Source: JARBUG01 sp035628915 (GTDB taxonomy: Bacteria; Bacillota; Sulfobacillia; Symbiobacteriales; Symbiobacteriaceae). From it: a DNA stretch of 64,000 nucleotides. Below, piece after piece: positions 1-7,973 of this stretch (position 1 is its first letter; each line of letters opens with the position of its first letter). The stretch spans positions 62,001 to 126,000 of the forward strand of contig DASPIW010000048.1 in the NCBI GenBank assembly GCA_035628915.1, given 5' to 3'. Made by a program: the position numbers and the translations under genes. The notes beneath the pieces are model-generated. The model ran no database searches. It saw nothing but the letters and a program-made list of their open reading frames with translations, and was not told the origin of the DNA.

Positions 1-1
1 C

Positions 2-232
2 AGCCTCGATGCGATCAAGACTTCGGTCGCGCAGGGGCACGGCGTGGCCCTGCTCAGCAAGTGGTGCGTAAGAGTGGAAGCCCGCATCGGGACGATTCGC
101 ATCGTGCCGCTGACGGATATCCGGTTTACCAGCCGCTGGACCCTGATTTACCCGCACAATCAGCAGCGGGCCGCCCTACACAGGGCCTTGCTCAAGACCC
201 TGCGGTCGCCGGCGGAGCGCGGGTTCTGTTAG
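2..232 (+). CDS. LysR-family transcriptional regulator, C-terminal end (partial)
   Basis: The frame is open from base 2 and ends at the TAG at 230-232; the 5' part lies outside the window. The 76 visible residues resemble the last part of a LysR effector-binding domain: SLDAIKTSVAQGHGVALLSKW is the typical strand/helix in which the effector pocket is closed by a G-(V/I)-A-(L/I)-L turn, followed by a basic C-terminal helix. The stop overlaps the stop of the convergent TusA-like gene by four bases. It could control the neighbouring sulfur genes, but LysR regulators usually act on divergent genes and its other flank is not visible. The family call rests on a short fragment. Confidence 0.6.
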   Translation, partial: SLDAIKTSVAQGHGVALLSKWCVRVEARIGTIRIVPLTDIRFTSRWTLIYPHNQQRAALHRALLKTLRSPAERGFC

Positions 233-453
233 CGCCGTTCGATCACGAACTGCCAGATGCCGTCTGCCACCGTTTCGCACCGGAAGCGGCAGGGCAGTTT
301 GCGGAGGTGCTCCCGCAGCAGTCGGGCCGTGCAGGAGTGGTCGGACTCCATGACGAGCATATCGCCCGGCGGCATCTCCCGGATTTTCGCCTCGGCCTTG
401 ATCAGGGGTGCGGGGCACATTTCGCCGTAGACGTTCAGTACGTGCGTCGCCAT
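229..453 (-). CDS. TusA/SirA-family sulfur carrier protein
   Basis: A 74-residue protein with the family's N-terminal MCPAPLIKAE block, the CPxP motif whose cysteine carries a persulfide. Length (about 75-80 aa) and the C-terminal strand pattern fit TusA, or the TsuB partner of YeeE thiosulfate permeases. I place the start at the ATG at 453 because GGAGGT lies 7 nt upstream (461-466); an in-frame GTG at 462 would lie inside that ribosome site. It is the last gene of the cytochrome/YeeE-YeeE-TusA set on the minus strand, separated from the second yeeE by a hairpin. Probable role: taking up sulfane sulfur or thiosulfate-derived sulfur delivered by the permease. Confidence 0.88.
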   Translation of the reverse strand: MATHVLNVYGEMCPAPLIKAEAKIREMPPGDMLVMESDHSCTARLLREHLRKLPCRFRCETVADGIWQFVIERR

Positions 454-530
454 GGCGGCCACCTCCTGGGCATCTCTTCGGGGTGCGGCGGCTCAATCCC
501 TTGATACAAAAGGGCTAAGTGCCCACTAAC

Positions 531-575
531 AACGAAGGAGTCGTCACCCGCCACGGGCGGTGCGACTCCTTCGTT
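531..575 (-). terminator. Hairpin between yeeE-like gene and tusA-like gene
   Basis: AACGAAGGAGTCG (531-543) pairs with CGACTCCTTCGTT (563-575), with further pairing inside (CCCG/CGGG). On the minus strand the downstream sequence is only moderately T-rich, so it may be a partial terminator or processing hairpin that lowers tusA expression relative to the permease genes. Confidence 0.5.
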
Positions 576-593
576 TTCACCTATGCGCTCCGC

Positions 594-1127
594 TTATACC
601 CGGCGCTTTTCAAAGACGTAGAAGGCAGCCAGCGAGACCTGAATAAACAGGAGGATCAGCAGCCATGGGCTGGCGCCCCACAGGACCGAGAGGGGCTGGG
701 CGCCGTAGTTGCCCACGGCATGAATCGGTATGAAAATCTGCTGGTAGGTGGCGCCGAAGAGGACGCCCCCCGCCAGGAAGCCGAGCAGGCCAGGAATCAG
801 ATAGTCAAGGCTTCCCTGACCGATGCCCGCGGCGCAGGTGCCGGGGCAGAACCCCGCCAGCGCCATCCCGACGCCGAAGATGGCGCCACCGAGCAGGTTG
901 CCCAGCACGTAAGTCTCCTTCATTTTCAACTGCAGCATGCCCAGGTCCTTGAGTGCAAAGACGCCGACCATGGCGACGATCAGGGCGGTCATCATGAACT
1001 TCATCACGGCCATGTCCTTGAACCGGAAGACGTCCACGATCTTCTGGTAGCGGCTCAGCCCGGCCTTTTGGAGCGTGATGCCGAAGAGGGCGCCGAGCAG
1101 CAGCGGCATAACGTAGGTCTGCAGCAT
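594..1127 (-). CDS. YeeE/YedE-family sulfur transport membrane protein (half-size)
   Basis: A 177-residue membrane protein with about four or five hydrophobic segments and the YeeE/YedE signature AGFCPGTCAAGIGQGS, which contains the conserved cysteines that pass thiosulfate-type substrates through the channel in characterised YeeE proteins. The start ATG (1127-1125) overlaps the upstream gene's TAA by one base (TAATG), and GGGAGGAAG lies just upstream, so the two genes are translationally coupled. It is half the usual YeeE length; the preceding gene carries the other half, so the two probably form one transporter. Confidence 0.87.
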   Translation of the reverse strand: MLQTYVMPLLLGALFGITLQKAGLSRYQKIVDVFRFKDMAVMKFMMTALIVAMVGVFALKDLGMLQLKMKETYVLGNLLGGAIFGVGMALAGFCPGTCAAGIGQGSLDYLIPGLLGFLAGGVLFGATYQQIFIPIHAVGNYGAQPLSVLWGASPWLLILLFIQVSLAAFYVFEKRRV

Positions 1128-2191
1128 TAGTACTTCCTCCCGTAAAGCAGCCGGGTTGTGATGATGCCCGTGACGAACAGCCCGCCGATGAAGAGGAAAC
1201 CGGCACCGGCCAGCTGCAGTGAGCCGGCGATGGCTAGGCCGCTCGTGCAGCCGCCCGCGATGGAGGCGCCGAACTCAAGAATGACGGCACCGAAGAAGAT
1301 GGTGATCCAGCGGACCCATTTGCGATTCCCGAAGACTTGCAGCCAGCGGTCGGGCGCGCTCTCCAGGCGGAAGTCGCCGGACCAGAGGCTGGAGACCAGG
1401 GCGCCCAGTACCACGCCGGCGACCAGCATCACCTGCCAGGAGAGCTTCGGGGGCGAGACCATTTTGAAGTAGACGCTCTCCGACAGCGAGGAGCCCGACG
1501 CTTTCAGGAGCAGGCTGTCCAGCGTAATATACGCCCCGGAGGAGCCCAGGGGCTGCTCGGCCAGCCACAGCGCCAGAATGGCTACCAGGCCCAGTCCGGC
1601 GCCGGCCCAGTAGGGTGACCAGCTAGCGCGGGCGAGCGGATTGACTGGCTGCGCCGAACCGCCTTCCATGGAGGCGGGCTTGGGCAGCTTCTTACCGGCC
1701 AGGGGCCCCTTTTCGAACGCCCAGATCAGCAGCCCCAGGCCACCCAGGGTGACGAGATTGAGGATGATGAAGAGCATGTTGCGGCTCCCGGGCGGCGGGT
1801 ACTTGGGGCCGCTGTCCGGGGCGGCAGCCACGGCAGGCTTCTCCTTGTAGGCCTCGGCCTTCGCTTCGTAATCGCCGGCATGGCAGGCCTCGCAGGCTGC
1901 CTTCGGGTCGCCGAGCACATCTGCCCGCATGCCGGCATGGGAAGCATCTTTCTCCTTGATGGTCTTGTCGCCGGCGTGGCAGCCGGCGCAGAAATCGCCG
2001 AAGGCGTGCTGGGTGTGCCACAGACCCGACGCGTTGACGGACTTCTGCTGCTCGCCCTCGTGGCAGGCCTTGCAGGTAGAGGTGTCGGCGCCGCAATCGG
2101 CATGCGCGGGGGCAGTTGCCAGGAGGCTGAGGGTAATCGTGAAAACTAGAACGATGACGGCCGGGATGATCAGTCGGCGAAACCCGTTCAT
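1127..2191 (-). CDS. Triheme cytochrome c domain fused to YeeE/YedE membrane domain
   Basis: The 354-residue product starts with a signal peptide or anchor (about 1-31), followed by three CxxCH haem-binding motifs at residues 40-44 (CKACH), 68-72 (CAGCH) and 100-104 (CEACH). A proline-rich linker leads to a first membrane helix near residue 135 and then a YeeE/YedE domain with the GGCTSGLAIAG signature. The ATG at 2191 is chosen because GGGAGGTG precedes it; the frame also extends upstream without a ribosome site. The cytochrome part should face outside the membrane. Fusing a multihaem electron carrier to a sulfur permease half suggests redox processing of the sulfur substrate at the entry point. 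The domain calls are firm; their joint function is inference. Confidence 0.85.
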   Translation of the reverse strand: MNGFRRLIIPAVIVLVFTITLSLLATAPAHADCGADTSTCKACHEGEQQKSVNASGLWHTQHAFGDFCAGCHAGDKTIKEKDASHAGMRADVLGDPKAACEACHAGDYEAKAEAYKEKPAVAAAPDSGPKYPPPGSRNMLFIILNLVTLGGLGLLIWAFEKGPLAGKKLPKPASMEGGSAQPVNPLARASWSPYWAGAGLGLVAILALWLAEQPLGSSGAYITLDSLLLKASGSSLSESVYFKMVSPPKLSWQVMLVAGVVLGALVSSLWSGDFRLESAPDRWLQVFGNRKWVRWITIFFGAVILEFGASIAGGCTSGLAIAGSLQLAGAGFLFIGGLFVTGIITTRLLYGRKY

Positions 2192-2255
2192 AAGGGGCAC
2201 CTCCCTGGAGGTTGGTTCTCCCCTTGAACGTAGCAGTGGCAGCATAATGCGGTCA

Positions 2256-2273
2256 ACCTATACGGGTATAGGT
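2256..2273. promoter_or_regulatory. CsoR/CstR-like operator palindrome upstream of the sulfur operon
   Basis: ACCTATACGGGTATAGGT is a perfect inverted repeat of two 8-base arms around GG, ending 65 bases before the ATG of the cytochrome/YeeE gene. The A(C/T)ACC-G/C-rich-centre-GGTAT style resembles operators of the CsoR superfamily (copper CsoR, persulfide CstR). On the minus strand TTGTTC and TATACC lie 17 bases apart with the -10 inside the palindrome, so a bound repressor would block polymerase. No CsoR-type gene is in the window; the regulator is inferred. Confidence 0.55.
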
Positions 2274-2340
2274 ATATCCATCGAACAGAACAATAGGTAT
2301 TACGAAATAATATCGCCGCAGCCGAGGGCAGCACGCACAA

Positions 2341-2359
2341 GGGGGGCGAAGCGCCCCCC
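2341..2359 (-). terminator. Terminator-like hairpin after the small hypothetical gene
   Basis: GGGGGGCG (2341-2348) pairs with CGCCCCCC around a short AAG loop just past the stop at 2366 on the minus strand. There is no clear U tract. It also separates this gene from the promoter region of the sulfur operon. Confidence 0.5.
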
Positions 2360-2365
2360 GCCGGT

Positions 2366-2644
2366 TTAGAAGTCGACGCTTTGAATGTCGGCGATGACGG
2401 TGGCACGGGCGACGCCGGCCCAGGCTGTGGCGAACCCGATGATCCGGTTGGCGACGGCCTCGGGGCTCCAGTAGCCCCCCGGTCCGATCTCCTGCCGGGC
2501 CGCCGCCTGCAGTTCTGGAGGCACTCTGACCCGGCCGTGCTGCTCCGCCACCTGTCGCCGGACGAACAGCCGGAACTCGTCGAAATTCGTGATTCGCAGC
2601 CCCGCTCCCAGCGTGTCGACACCGCTTCCCTGCATGACTTTCAC
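2366..2644 (-). CDS. Small hypothetical protein (92 aa)
   Basis: I do not recognise the family. The protein starts at the GTG at 2644, eight bases after GGGAGG; an ATG between them is immediately followed by TGA in another frame. Visible features: an N-terminal stretch VDTLGAGLRITNFDEFRLFVRRQ, a charged middle with an amphipathic helix, and a C-terminal segment rich in alanine and valine ending in IQSVDF. No signal peptide or transmembrane helix is evident. Codon bias towards G/C in third positions and the good ribosome site support a real gene. It stands alone between the sulfur operon and the GGDEF relic. Confidence 0.55.
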   Translation of the reverse strand: MKVMQGSGVDTLGAGLRITNFDEFRLFVRRQVAEQHGRVRVPPELQAAARQEIGPGGYWSPEAVANRIIGFATAWAGVARATVIADIQSVDF

Positions 2645-2713
2645 ATTCGGCACCTCCCTGTGCTTCCTACCAGAAACATCGGGGCGCCGGATGTGTCTGT
2701 TAAGTATGACAAT

Positions 2714-2800
2714 GGGCCGGATGCCGCCGATGCCGCCCTCGTGGCCGCCAAGGAAGCAGGACGGAACCAGGTTGCGCTGGCGCCGGCGGAGGAGATGGTG
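2714..2800 (+). pseudogene. Relic of a GGDEF (diguanylate cyclase) domain C-terminus
   Basis: The plus-strand frame reads DAADAALVAAKEAGRNQVALA at 2720-2782. This matches the last helix and strand of GGDEF domains (AD-x-ALY-x-AK-x-xGRN-x-V). No GGDEF motif, start codon or upstream remainder of the domain is present, and the frame then runs into repeat sequence. I read it as the surviving end of a deleted diguanylate cyclase gene. Confidence 0.6.
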
Positions 2801-2884
2801 ATGAAGTCCTGCTACTTTCCGGCGGCTTCCGTCCAGCAAATAGAGAGAACACCCCGAGAGAGACGTCAGACATGGCCCAGAAAC

Positions 2885-3078
2885 ATGTTTCATCAGTGTT
2901 TTTCATCAGCGTTGTTCCCAAATCAGCGCCATCAGCGCAATCCGGGGTCATATCACATTCCCACTTCCACCGCCGCGATTTCCGTGTCCCCTTCCGCAGT
3001 TTCCGTGGTAAAAGTCCCGTTCCCAGTGGTAACAATCCCCTTCCCATTCCCACATGCAAGGCCCGTACTGTGAAATAG
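2885..3078 (-). repeat. Composite dispersed repeat, copy 1
   Basis: Read on the minus strand, this holds an ACCACGGA-type block (about 2954-3078: GTGGGAATGGGA, ACCACGGAA, GGGGACACGGAAATCGCGG) followed by a GCTGAT-type block (about 2885-2946, with several GCTGAT units). The first block is nearly identical to 33952-34053, except for an extra internal copy of a short GGGAA/ACCACTGGG segment here. Both blocks recur on the plus strand at 33678-33790. Confidence 0.7.
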
Positions 3079-3082
3079 TGAA

Positions 3083-3108
3083 GGACCCGCGCCACAGGGC
3101 GCGGGTCC
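3083..3108. terminator. Strong GC hairpin ahead of the VWA operon
   Basis: GGACCCGCGCC (3083-3093) and GGCGCGGGTCC (3098-3108) form an 11-bp stem with a four-base loop. It has no U tract on the plus strand. It may insulate the operon from upstream transcription or be part of its leader. Confidence 0.45.
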
Positions 3109-3235
3109 CTGACATTTGGAGGCATGGCCGCCGGGAAGGCGACATAAGGATTCCCAAAGGCTGCGGTGCGCATACTTCGTCCGCGCCTGGCAAGAATACC
3201 CGCTGAAGAGCATCTCTGGCAAGAGAGGTGTCCCG

Positions 3236-4969
3236 ATGAAGCCACTGGCAGCCCTTCTCCGCCGTCTCACCCTTTTAGGGGTCATCTCCGCGGCAATCCT
3301 CATGCTACCCCTCCCGGTGCCGGCCCGGGCGGCCGAAACGGCCGGCCCCGTGCAGGCGGACGTGATTCTGCTCCTGGACCGCTCCGGTTCCATGGTCAAG
3401 AACGATCCCCAGGGCCTGGCCGACACCGGCCCGCAGGTCTTTGTCGATATGCTGGACCCGGGTGACCGGGTCGCAGTGGTTGCGTTCGACACCGACGCCC
3501 GGCTCCTGCTGCCGCTCACGTCCGTCGGCGACGGCACGGCGGCCCGCAAGGCGCTGGCGGGCATGGGGCGCCCCGCCGGGGAGTGGACCGATATCAAGTC
3601 GGCGCTGACGGCGGCCCTCGACCAACTGGGACAACCTTCGGCGGACCGAGCACCGGCCGTGCTTCTCTTTACCGACGGCAAGCCGGAGACTCAGCCCGAC
3701 GGCGTGCCGGCGGGCTACCGCGCGGAACTGGCCGAGACGGTCAGCCGGCTGGCGGGGCGGGCGGTGCCCGTCTTCACCGTCGGCCTGGGCAGCGCCGATT
3801 TCGCAACGCTCAACCAGATTGCTACCGGCACCAGGGCCGAGGCGTTTGCCGCCGCGTCGGCGCCCCAGGTGGTGGAGGTCTTTACGGATGTGCTGAGCCG
3901 AGTCAAGGAGCGGCGGGTAAACCTCGCCTTTACCGAAGACCTTGCCCCGGGCGTGCTCGGGCCGGCGCATACGTTCACCGTACCCCCCTATACGCGCCTG
4001 CTGACGCTCAGCGGCGTGGCCTCCGGCGGCGTGAAGCTGCACGTTGCGGCTCCCGGGGGTGGTGACGGCCTCGCTCCACCGGCCCGTGTCTCGTCCGGGG
4101 CCAATTACGCGGTGGTCTCCATCCCCAACCCGGCGCCCGGCGCCTGGAGCGTCCGGCTGGAGGGCTCGGGGCGGGCGGTGGCGCAGGCGCAGACCGAATC
4201 CGCCCTGCGCCTCCAGCTGCTGCAGCCGCAGCCCTACAGCCAGGTGCAGCGCCAGATCCCGGTGGCGGTGGCGGTCAGCGGCGACCCGGACCCCCAGTCG
4301 CCGCTGGAAGTCTGGGCGCAATCCGGGGCGGCCCCCGCCGTGAAACTTGCGAAGGACGGCGCCCGCTACGAGGAACGCATCACCGTCGATGACGGGCGGT
4401 TGGCAGTCTGGGCGGTCCGGGCGGGGGGCGAGGTGGCACGCCGGGAGTTCCGGGTCTACCCCGTGGGCTTGCCGGCCACGGCGGGCGCCCCGGCCATCGG
4501 CGCGGCGGCAAACGCCCGGCGCTGGGTCTGGCCCGTGGCAGTGGCTGCCGCCGCGGTGGCAGGACTGCTGGGGGCCGGCGCCCTCAACTGGCGGCGCATC
4601 AAGCGGCGGGAAGAGCAGCTGAGCGGGCGCCTGGGGAGCCACGGCCTTAGCAACCGGGGGAAGTCGCAGACCATCGGGGATCTGGCCCGGCTGGAGGCGA
4701 CCCTCGTGTCCAGGGGCTGGGCGCCCCTCGCGGGTCTGGGCCTGGTGCAGCGGGAGCTGCAAATCCACATCCGCCCCCAGTCCCCCGGCGTGCGCATGCA
4801 GATCAACAGCCGCCCGCCCGGTGACGGGCGCCTCTACCACGAGGACGAAGTGACCCTGGGCGGCGAGACGATGATCTTCCACAATCCGCGGCTGCCGAGG
4901 CGGCCGCTGACCGGGCATAGAAAACCGGCGGTCGCAAGAGCTGCCCGCCGGTCGACCTTCAAAGGATAG
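3236..4969 (+). CDS. Membrane-anchored VWA-domain protein
   Basis: A 577-residue protein with a signal peptide (about 1-32) and a VWA domain from residue 42. The metal-ion-dependent adhesion site is complete at its core: D48-S50-S52 (LLDRSGSM), a threonine in WTDIKSAL and an aspartate in LFTDG near residue 147. After the VWA domain come beta-rich segments, one transmembrane helix near residues 430-452 and a basic cytoplasmic tail of about 125 residues. The start is the ATG 6 nt after GAGAGGTG. It ends three bases before the tubulin-like gene. VWA domains bind protein ligands through the metal site, so this is likely the external or anchoring partner of the tubulin-like protein; that pairing has been described for the FtsZl1 family. 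Confidence 0.85.
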   Translation: MKPLAALLRRLTLLGVISAAILMLPLPVPARAAETAGPVQADVILLLDRSGSMVKNDPQGLADTGPQVFVDMLDPGDRVAVVAFDTDARLLLPLTSVGDGTAARKALAGMGRPAGEWTDIKSALTAALDQLGQPSADRAPAVLLFTDGKPETQPDGVPAGYRAELAETVSRLAGRAVPVFTVGLGSADFATLNQIATGTRAEAFAAASAPQVVEVFTDVLSRVKERRVNLAFTEDLAPGVLGPAHTFTVPPYTRLLTLSGVASGGVKLHVAAPGGGDGLAPPARVSSGANYAVVSIPNPAPGAWSVRLEGSGRAVAQAQTESALRLQLLQPQPYSQVQRQIPVAVAVSGDPDPQSPLEVWAQSGAAPAVKLAKDGARYEERITVDDGRLAVWAVRAGGEVARREFRVYPVGLPATAGAPAIGAAANARRWVWPVAVAAAAVAGLLGAGALNWRRIKRREEQLSGRLGSHGLSNRGKSQTIGDLARLEATLVSRGWAPLAGLGLVQRELQIHIRPQSPGVRMQINSRPPGDGRLYHEDEVTLGGETMIFHNPRLPRRPLTGHRKPAVARAARRSTFKG

Positions 4970-4972
4970 GGG

Positions 4973-7951
4973 ATGACTGGATTGGCCAGTTTTCAGATGG
5001 AACCGATGGGCGAGCGGAGCCTCGGTCCCCTGGTGGAGACTTCCGCACAGATTCAGCGGACCATGGTGGTCGGCCTGGGCGGCACCGGCGGCGAAGTAAT
5101 CAAGCGGCTGAAGCGGCGGCTCCGGCGCCAGGGGCAGGCGAACAGCTACATCAGGTTCGTCAGCCTTGACACCGACTTGCGCAGCGGGCTTGCGACCATC
5201 CAATTCCCCGCCCTGGAGCCCCGCGAGCGGGTGCCGCTCCACTACCCCAACCCCGAGAACGTGCTGGAGTCACCGCACCTGTATCCCACCATTCAGCACC
5301 TGTTCCACCAGGGCAAGCGGGTCGACATCTCCCTGCTGGCCGATGGCACCGGCGCCGGCCTGATGCCCGTGGTAGGCCGCACGGCCCTGCACCTGAACGC
5401 CGGGGCGATTTACGGCGCGCTGCAGCGGGCGCTGAAGGACCTGCAGGCCATTCCCACCCAGCCGGGCGGGCAGCCTCTGACCGAAGAGTTCCGCATCTAC
5501 GTGGTCGGCTCGGTGGCGGGCGGCACCGGCGCTGGCTGCATCATCGACGCGGCGGTGCTGATTCGCCATGTCTTTTCTCAGTTCAAATATCAACTGATCG
5601 GCATCCTTGCCCTGCCCGAAGCCTTCGTGCCGACCCTGCGCGGCCAGCAGCTGGACGCCCAGAGCCGGGGCAACGCCTACGCCGTCCTGAAAGAGCTGCA
5701 GTACCTACAGGACGGCATGACGGTCTGGACCGACCCGGATACCTATACCTTCCAGTACCAGCTCGGCGGCGACGTGCGGACGATCATCCTGCGGGAGCGG
5801 CCGTTTGACATCGTCTATCTGGTCGACAACCAGAACCAGCAGGGCGGCGCCCTGCGCAACCTGACCGATATTTACGAGATGATCTCCCAGCAGCTTTCCG
5901 TGGAGATCGGCTCGCCGTTCGGTGCGAAGTTTGCGTCTGCCCAGGCCAACGAGCGGGCCATCCGGGGCCTCGCCCCGTGCCCGGAGACCAGGCGTCCGGC
6001 CAATATCTCCTCGCTGGCTACGGCAGCCCTGGTAGTACCGGAGGAAAAGCTGCTGCGCTACTGCTCCCGGCGGTACTTGAGCGAAGTGATCCGCAGCCGG
6101 CTCCTCGGCGAGGCGCCGGGCGCCCGCCAGGCGGAGCAGGCCGCGGCCGCCTGGCTGCTGGCCGCGGACCTCGAGGAGCGGGGCAACCACCGGATGATCA
6201 GCCGGGCGCTGCTGACCGACCTGAAAGAGGACCGGGAAGTGACGGGCGGCGAGTACGCCCTCGACGCCGAATCCATGATCACCGCCTCCGTACCGGAGTT
6301 CCTGGGCGCCGCCGGCAACCAGGAAGATCACTTCGAGAGCGTCGCCCTCCCGGCGATTCGCTCGCTGATCGACCGCAACGTCGAGCGCCTGCGCGCCGAA
6401 ATCCCCGGCAGAGTTGCATCCATGCTGGCCGAATCCCAAAGCGGCGTACGAGGCGCACTGGCTGCCCGGGCGGCAGTGGAGCGGGAAGTGCAGGCCATGG
6501 CCGCCGAACTGGCGGCCCGTCAGAACGACGATGAGGCCGTACGCACGGAGATATCGGATCAGTTGGCGGACAGGCACGATGAGCTGGAAGGCAGGGCGGG
6601 TTGGCTGGGCGGCCTGTTCGGCAAGCGCAAGGAGCAGATGCGCGCCGTCGCCCGCCTGCAGGCGGATCTGTTCCAGATCGAACTGGACATGGCGGCCCGG
6701 GCCGGCGCCCTGCGCACCCTCGAGAGCCTTAGAACACAGCTTGACGAGCAGCGGCGCCGCCTCGAAGCGCTGGAGTCGCACTTGACGCGGCTGCAGCAGA
6801 CGGTGGATGCCGAACTGACGCAGGAGCAGTGGGCGCCCGACCTGGGCTCGACCTATGCCCTGGAGACGGAGGCGATCCGGGCCGAGCATTTCCCGGCCTA
6901 CTACGACCGGTTCCGCCCGTCGGCGCCGGAGGCGTTCCTCAAGGCCATGGGCGATCTGACCGTGCCCGCCGAGTATCCGGTGATGGCAACCCGGCTGGCC
7001 CAGGCGGCCCGGGCTCTGTTCGCTGATCACATCCAGAGCCTGAACGTGGTCGAAGTGCTTCAGGAGCTGTACGACCGGACGTACGCCTTCAGCCTGCTCG
7101 ACGACCTGGCCCGGCGCTGCCAGCCGTTCTGGACAGCCACGCCCCGGGGGGCTTGCGCCTTCAGCGATGTCTTCCTCATCGGCTCGCCGGGCTACACGCC
7201 GGCGGGGCCCGGGGCGCCCGTCCACGCCGAGCCCTTCCTGCAAGAATGGCTCGACCAGCACGCCGGCGGCTCGGCCCTGGGCATCCACTCGGAGCCGACC
7301 TACGTAGCCCTGGGCAGCCCTGGCGCCATCATCTTCAGCCGGCAGACCCACGGGGCCCGCCTCCACTACATGCGCCAGATTCTGGACTACCAGGAGCAGT
7401 ACCGGATGCTCCAGCAGCAGCGGGGCTATCCCGTCCACTTCAAGCCGTGCCTGGAGGCCCTGCCCGAGCTGCGCCCGGATGACGAGAAAGCGACCGAGTG
7501 CTGGGCCCTGGGCGTCGCCTACGGCATGATTGCCGCCAAGATGAACGGCTGGGTCTGGGCGTTCGACACCGAGCAGCGCAAGGACCCTGAAGCCCCGGGC
7601 GGCTACCGGACGGTGGAGTTCCTCTGCACGGGCTCCATTTGGGACCTGGCGGCGGAGATCGCCCCGGTGGAGAAGAACGAGGTGCCCGCCTACTCCAGCC
7701 GGTTCCTGCATGCGACCCGGTCCGGCGCCCTGGGCCAGTTTGGCCAGCGGCGGGACTACCTCGCGGCCGTCGAGCAGATGGTGGGCCGCCGCCTGGAGGC
7801 CACGGGCAAGCAGGCCCTTGGCGCCGAACTGACCCGCTATCTCGAAGAGACCCTGGCCCGGCGCATGAAGCGGGCCGACGAAATGGAGGCCGCCACGCTG
7901 ACCCGGGAGCACGGGGCGATCCGCCGGTTCATCGAGCGGATCAACCTGTAG
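4973..7951 (+). CDS. Large tubulin/FtsZ-like GTPase family protein (Tubulin_2 type)
   Basis: This 992-residue protein has a tubulin-superfamily N-terminal half. Residues 31-45 hold a strand and glycine turn (MVVGLGGTGGEVIKRLK), and residues 183-192 hold the nucleotide-binding signature GGTGAGCIID, corresponding to the GGGTGTG loop of FtsZ. A second GTGAG occurs at 126-130, and LRGQQLDAQSRGNAYAVLKEL follows the signature as in Tubulin_2 proteins. Residues about 480-620 look like coiled coil; the C-terminal third is globular with no transmembrane segment. It is 2-3 times the length of FtsZ. It starts 7 nt after AAAGG, right behind the VWA gene. Probable role: a nucleotide-dependent cytoskeletal or membrane-remodelling component. 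Polymer formation is not shown by sequence. Confidence 0.85.
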   Translation: MTGLASFQMEPMGERSLGPLVETSAQIQRTMVVGLGGTGGEVIKRLKRRLRRQGQANSYIRFVSLDTDLRSGLATIQFPALEPRERVPLHYPNPENVLESPHLYPTIQHLFHQGKRVDISLLADGTGAGLMPVVGRTALHLNAGAIYGALQRALKDLQAIPTQPGGQPLTEEFRIYVVGSVAGGTGAGCIIDAAVLIRHVFSQFKYQLIGILALPEAFVPTLRGQQLDAQSRGNAYAVLKELQYLQDGMTVWTDPDTYTFQYQLGGDVRTIILRERPFDIVYLVDNQNQQGGALRNLTDIYEMISQQLSVEIGSPFGAKFASAQANERAIRGLAPCPETRRPANISSLATAALVVPEEKLLRYCSRRYLSEVIRSRLLGEAPGARQAEQAAAAWLLAADLEERGNHRMISRALLTDLKEDREVTGGEYALDAESMITASVPEFLGAAGNQEDHFESVALPAIRSLIDRNVERLRAEIPGRVASMLAESQSGVRGALAARAAVEREVQAMAAELAARQNDDEAVRTEISDQLADRHDELEGRAGWLGGLFGKRKEQMRAVARLQADLFQIELDMAARAGALRTLESLRTQLDEQRRRLEALESHLTRLQQTVDAELTQEQWAPDLGSTYALETEAIRAEHFPAYYDRFRPSAPEAFLKAMGDLTVPAEYPVMATRLAQAARALFADHIQSLNVVEVLQELYDRTYAFSLLDDLARRCQPFWTATPRGACAFSDVFLIGSPGYTPAGPGAPVHAEPFLQEWLDQHAGGSALGIHSEPTYVALGSPGAIIFSRQTHGARLHYMRQILDYQEQYRMLQQQRGYPVHFKPCLEALPELRPDDEKATECWALGVAYGMIAAKMNGWVWAFDTEQRKDPEAPGGYRTVEFLCTGSIWDLAAEIAPVEKNEVPAYSSRFLHATRSGALGQFGQRRDYLAAVEQMVGRRLEATGKQALGAELTRYLEETLARRMKRADEMEAATLTREHGAIRRFIERINL

Positions 7952-7973
7952 CAAGAGGGAGGGGGACGGAGCG

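Larger units (their letters stand above)
2645..3235. other. Gene-free interval with GGDEF relic, composite repeat and leader hairpin
   Basis: No intact gene is seen here. The stretch holds the tail of a decayed GGDEF domain (2714-2800), a copy of a composite dispersed repeat (2885-3078), a strong hairpin (3083-3108) and about 125 bases of leader for the VWA operon. Confidence 0.6.

Noticed and set aside
519..1130. 203-codon plus-strand frame
   Set aside because: Antisense to the yeeE-like gene, which has membrane helices and the conserved CPGT motif.
3305..5242. 645-codon open frame on the minus strand
   Set aside because: Antisense to the VWA and tubulin-like genes, which have clear motifs and ribosome sites. 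No start signal or recognisable domain.
5705..7954. 749-codon open frame on the minus strand
   Set aside because: Antisense shadow of the tubulin-like gene, repetitive in R, G and L, with no motifs.
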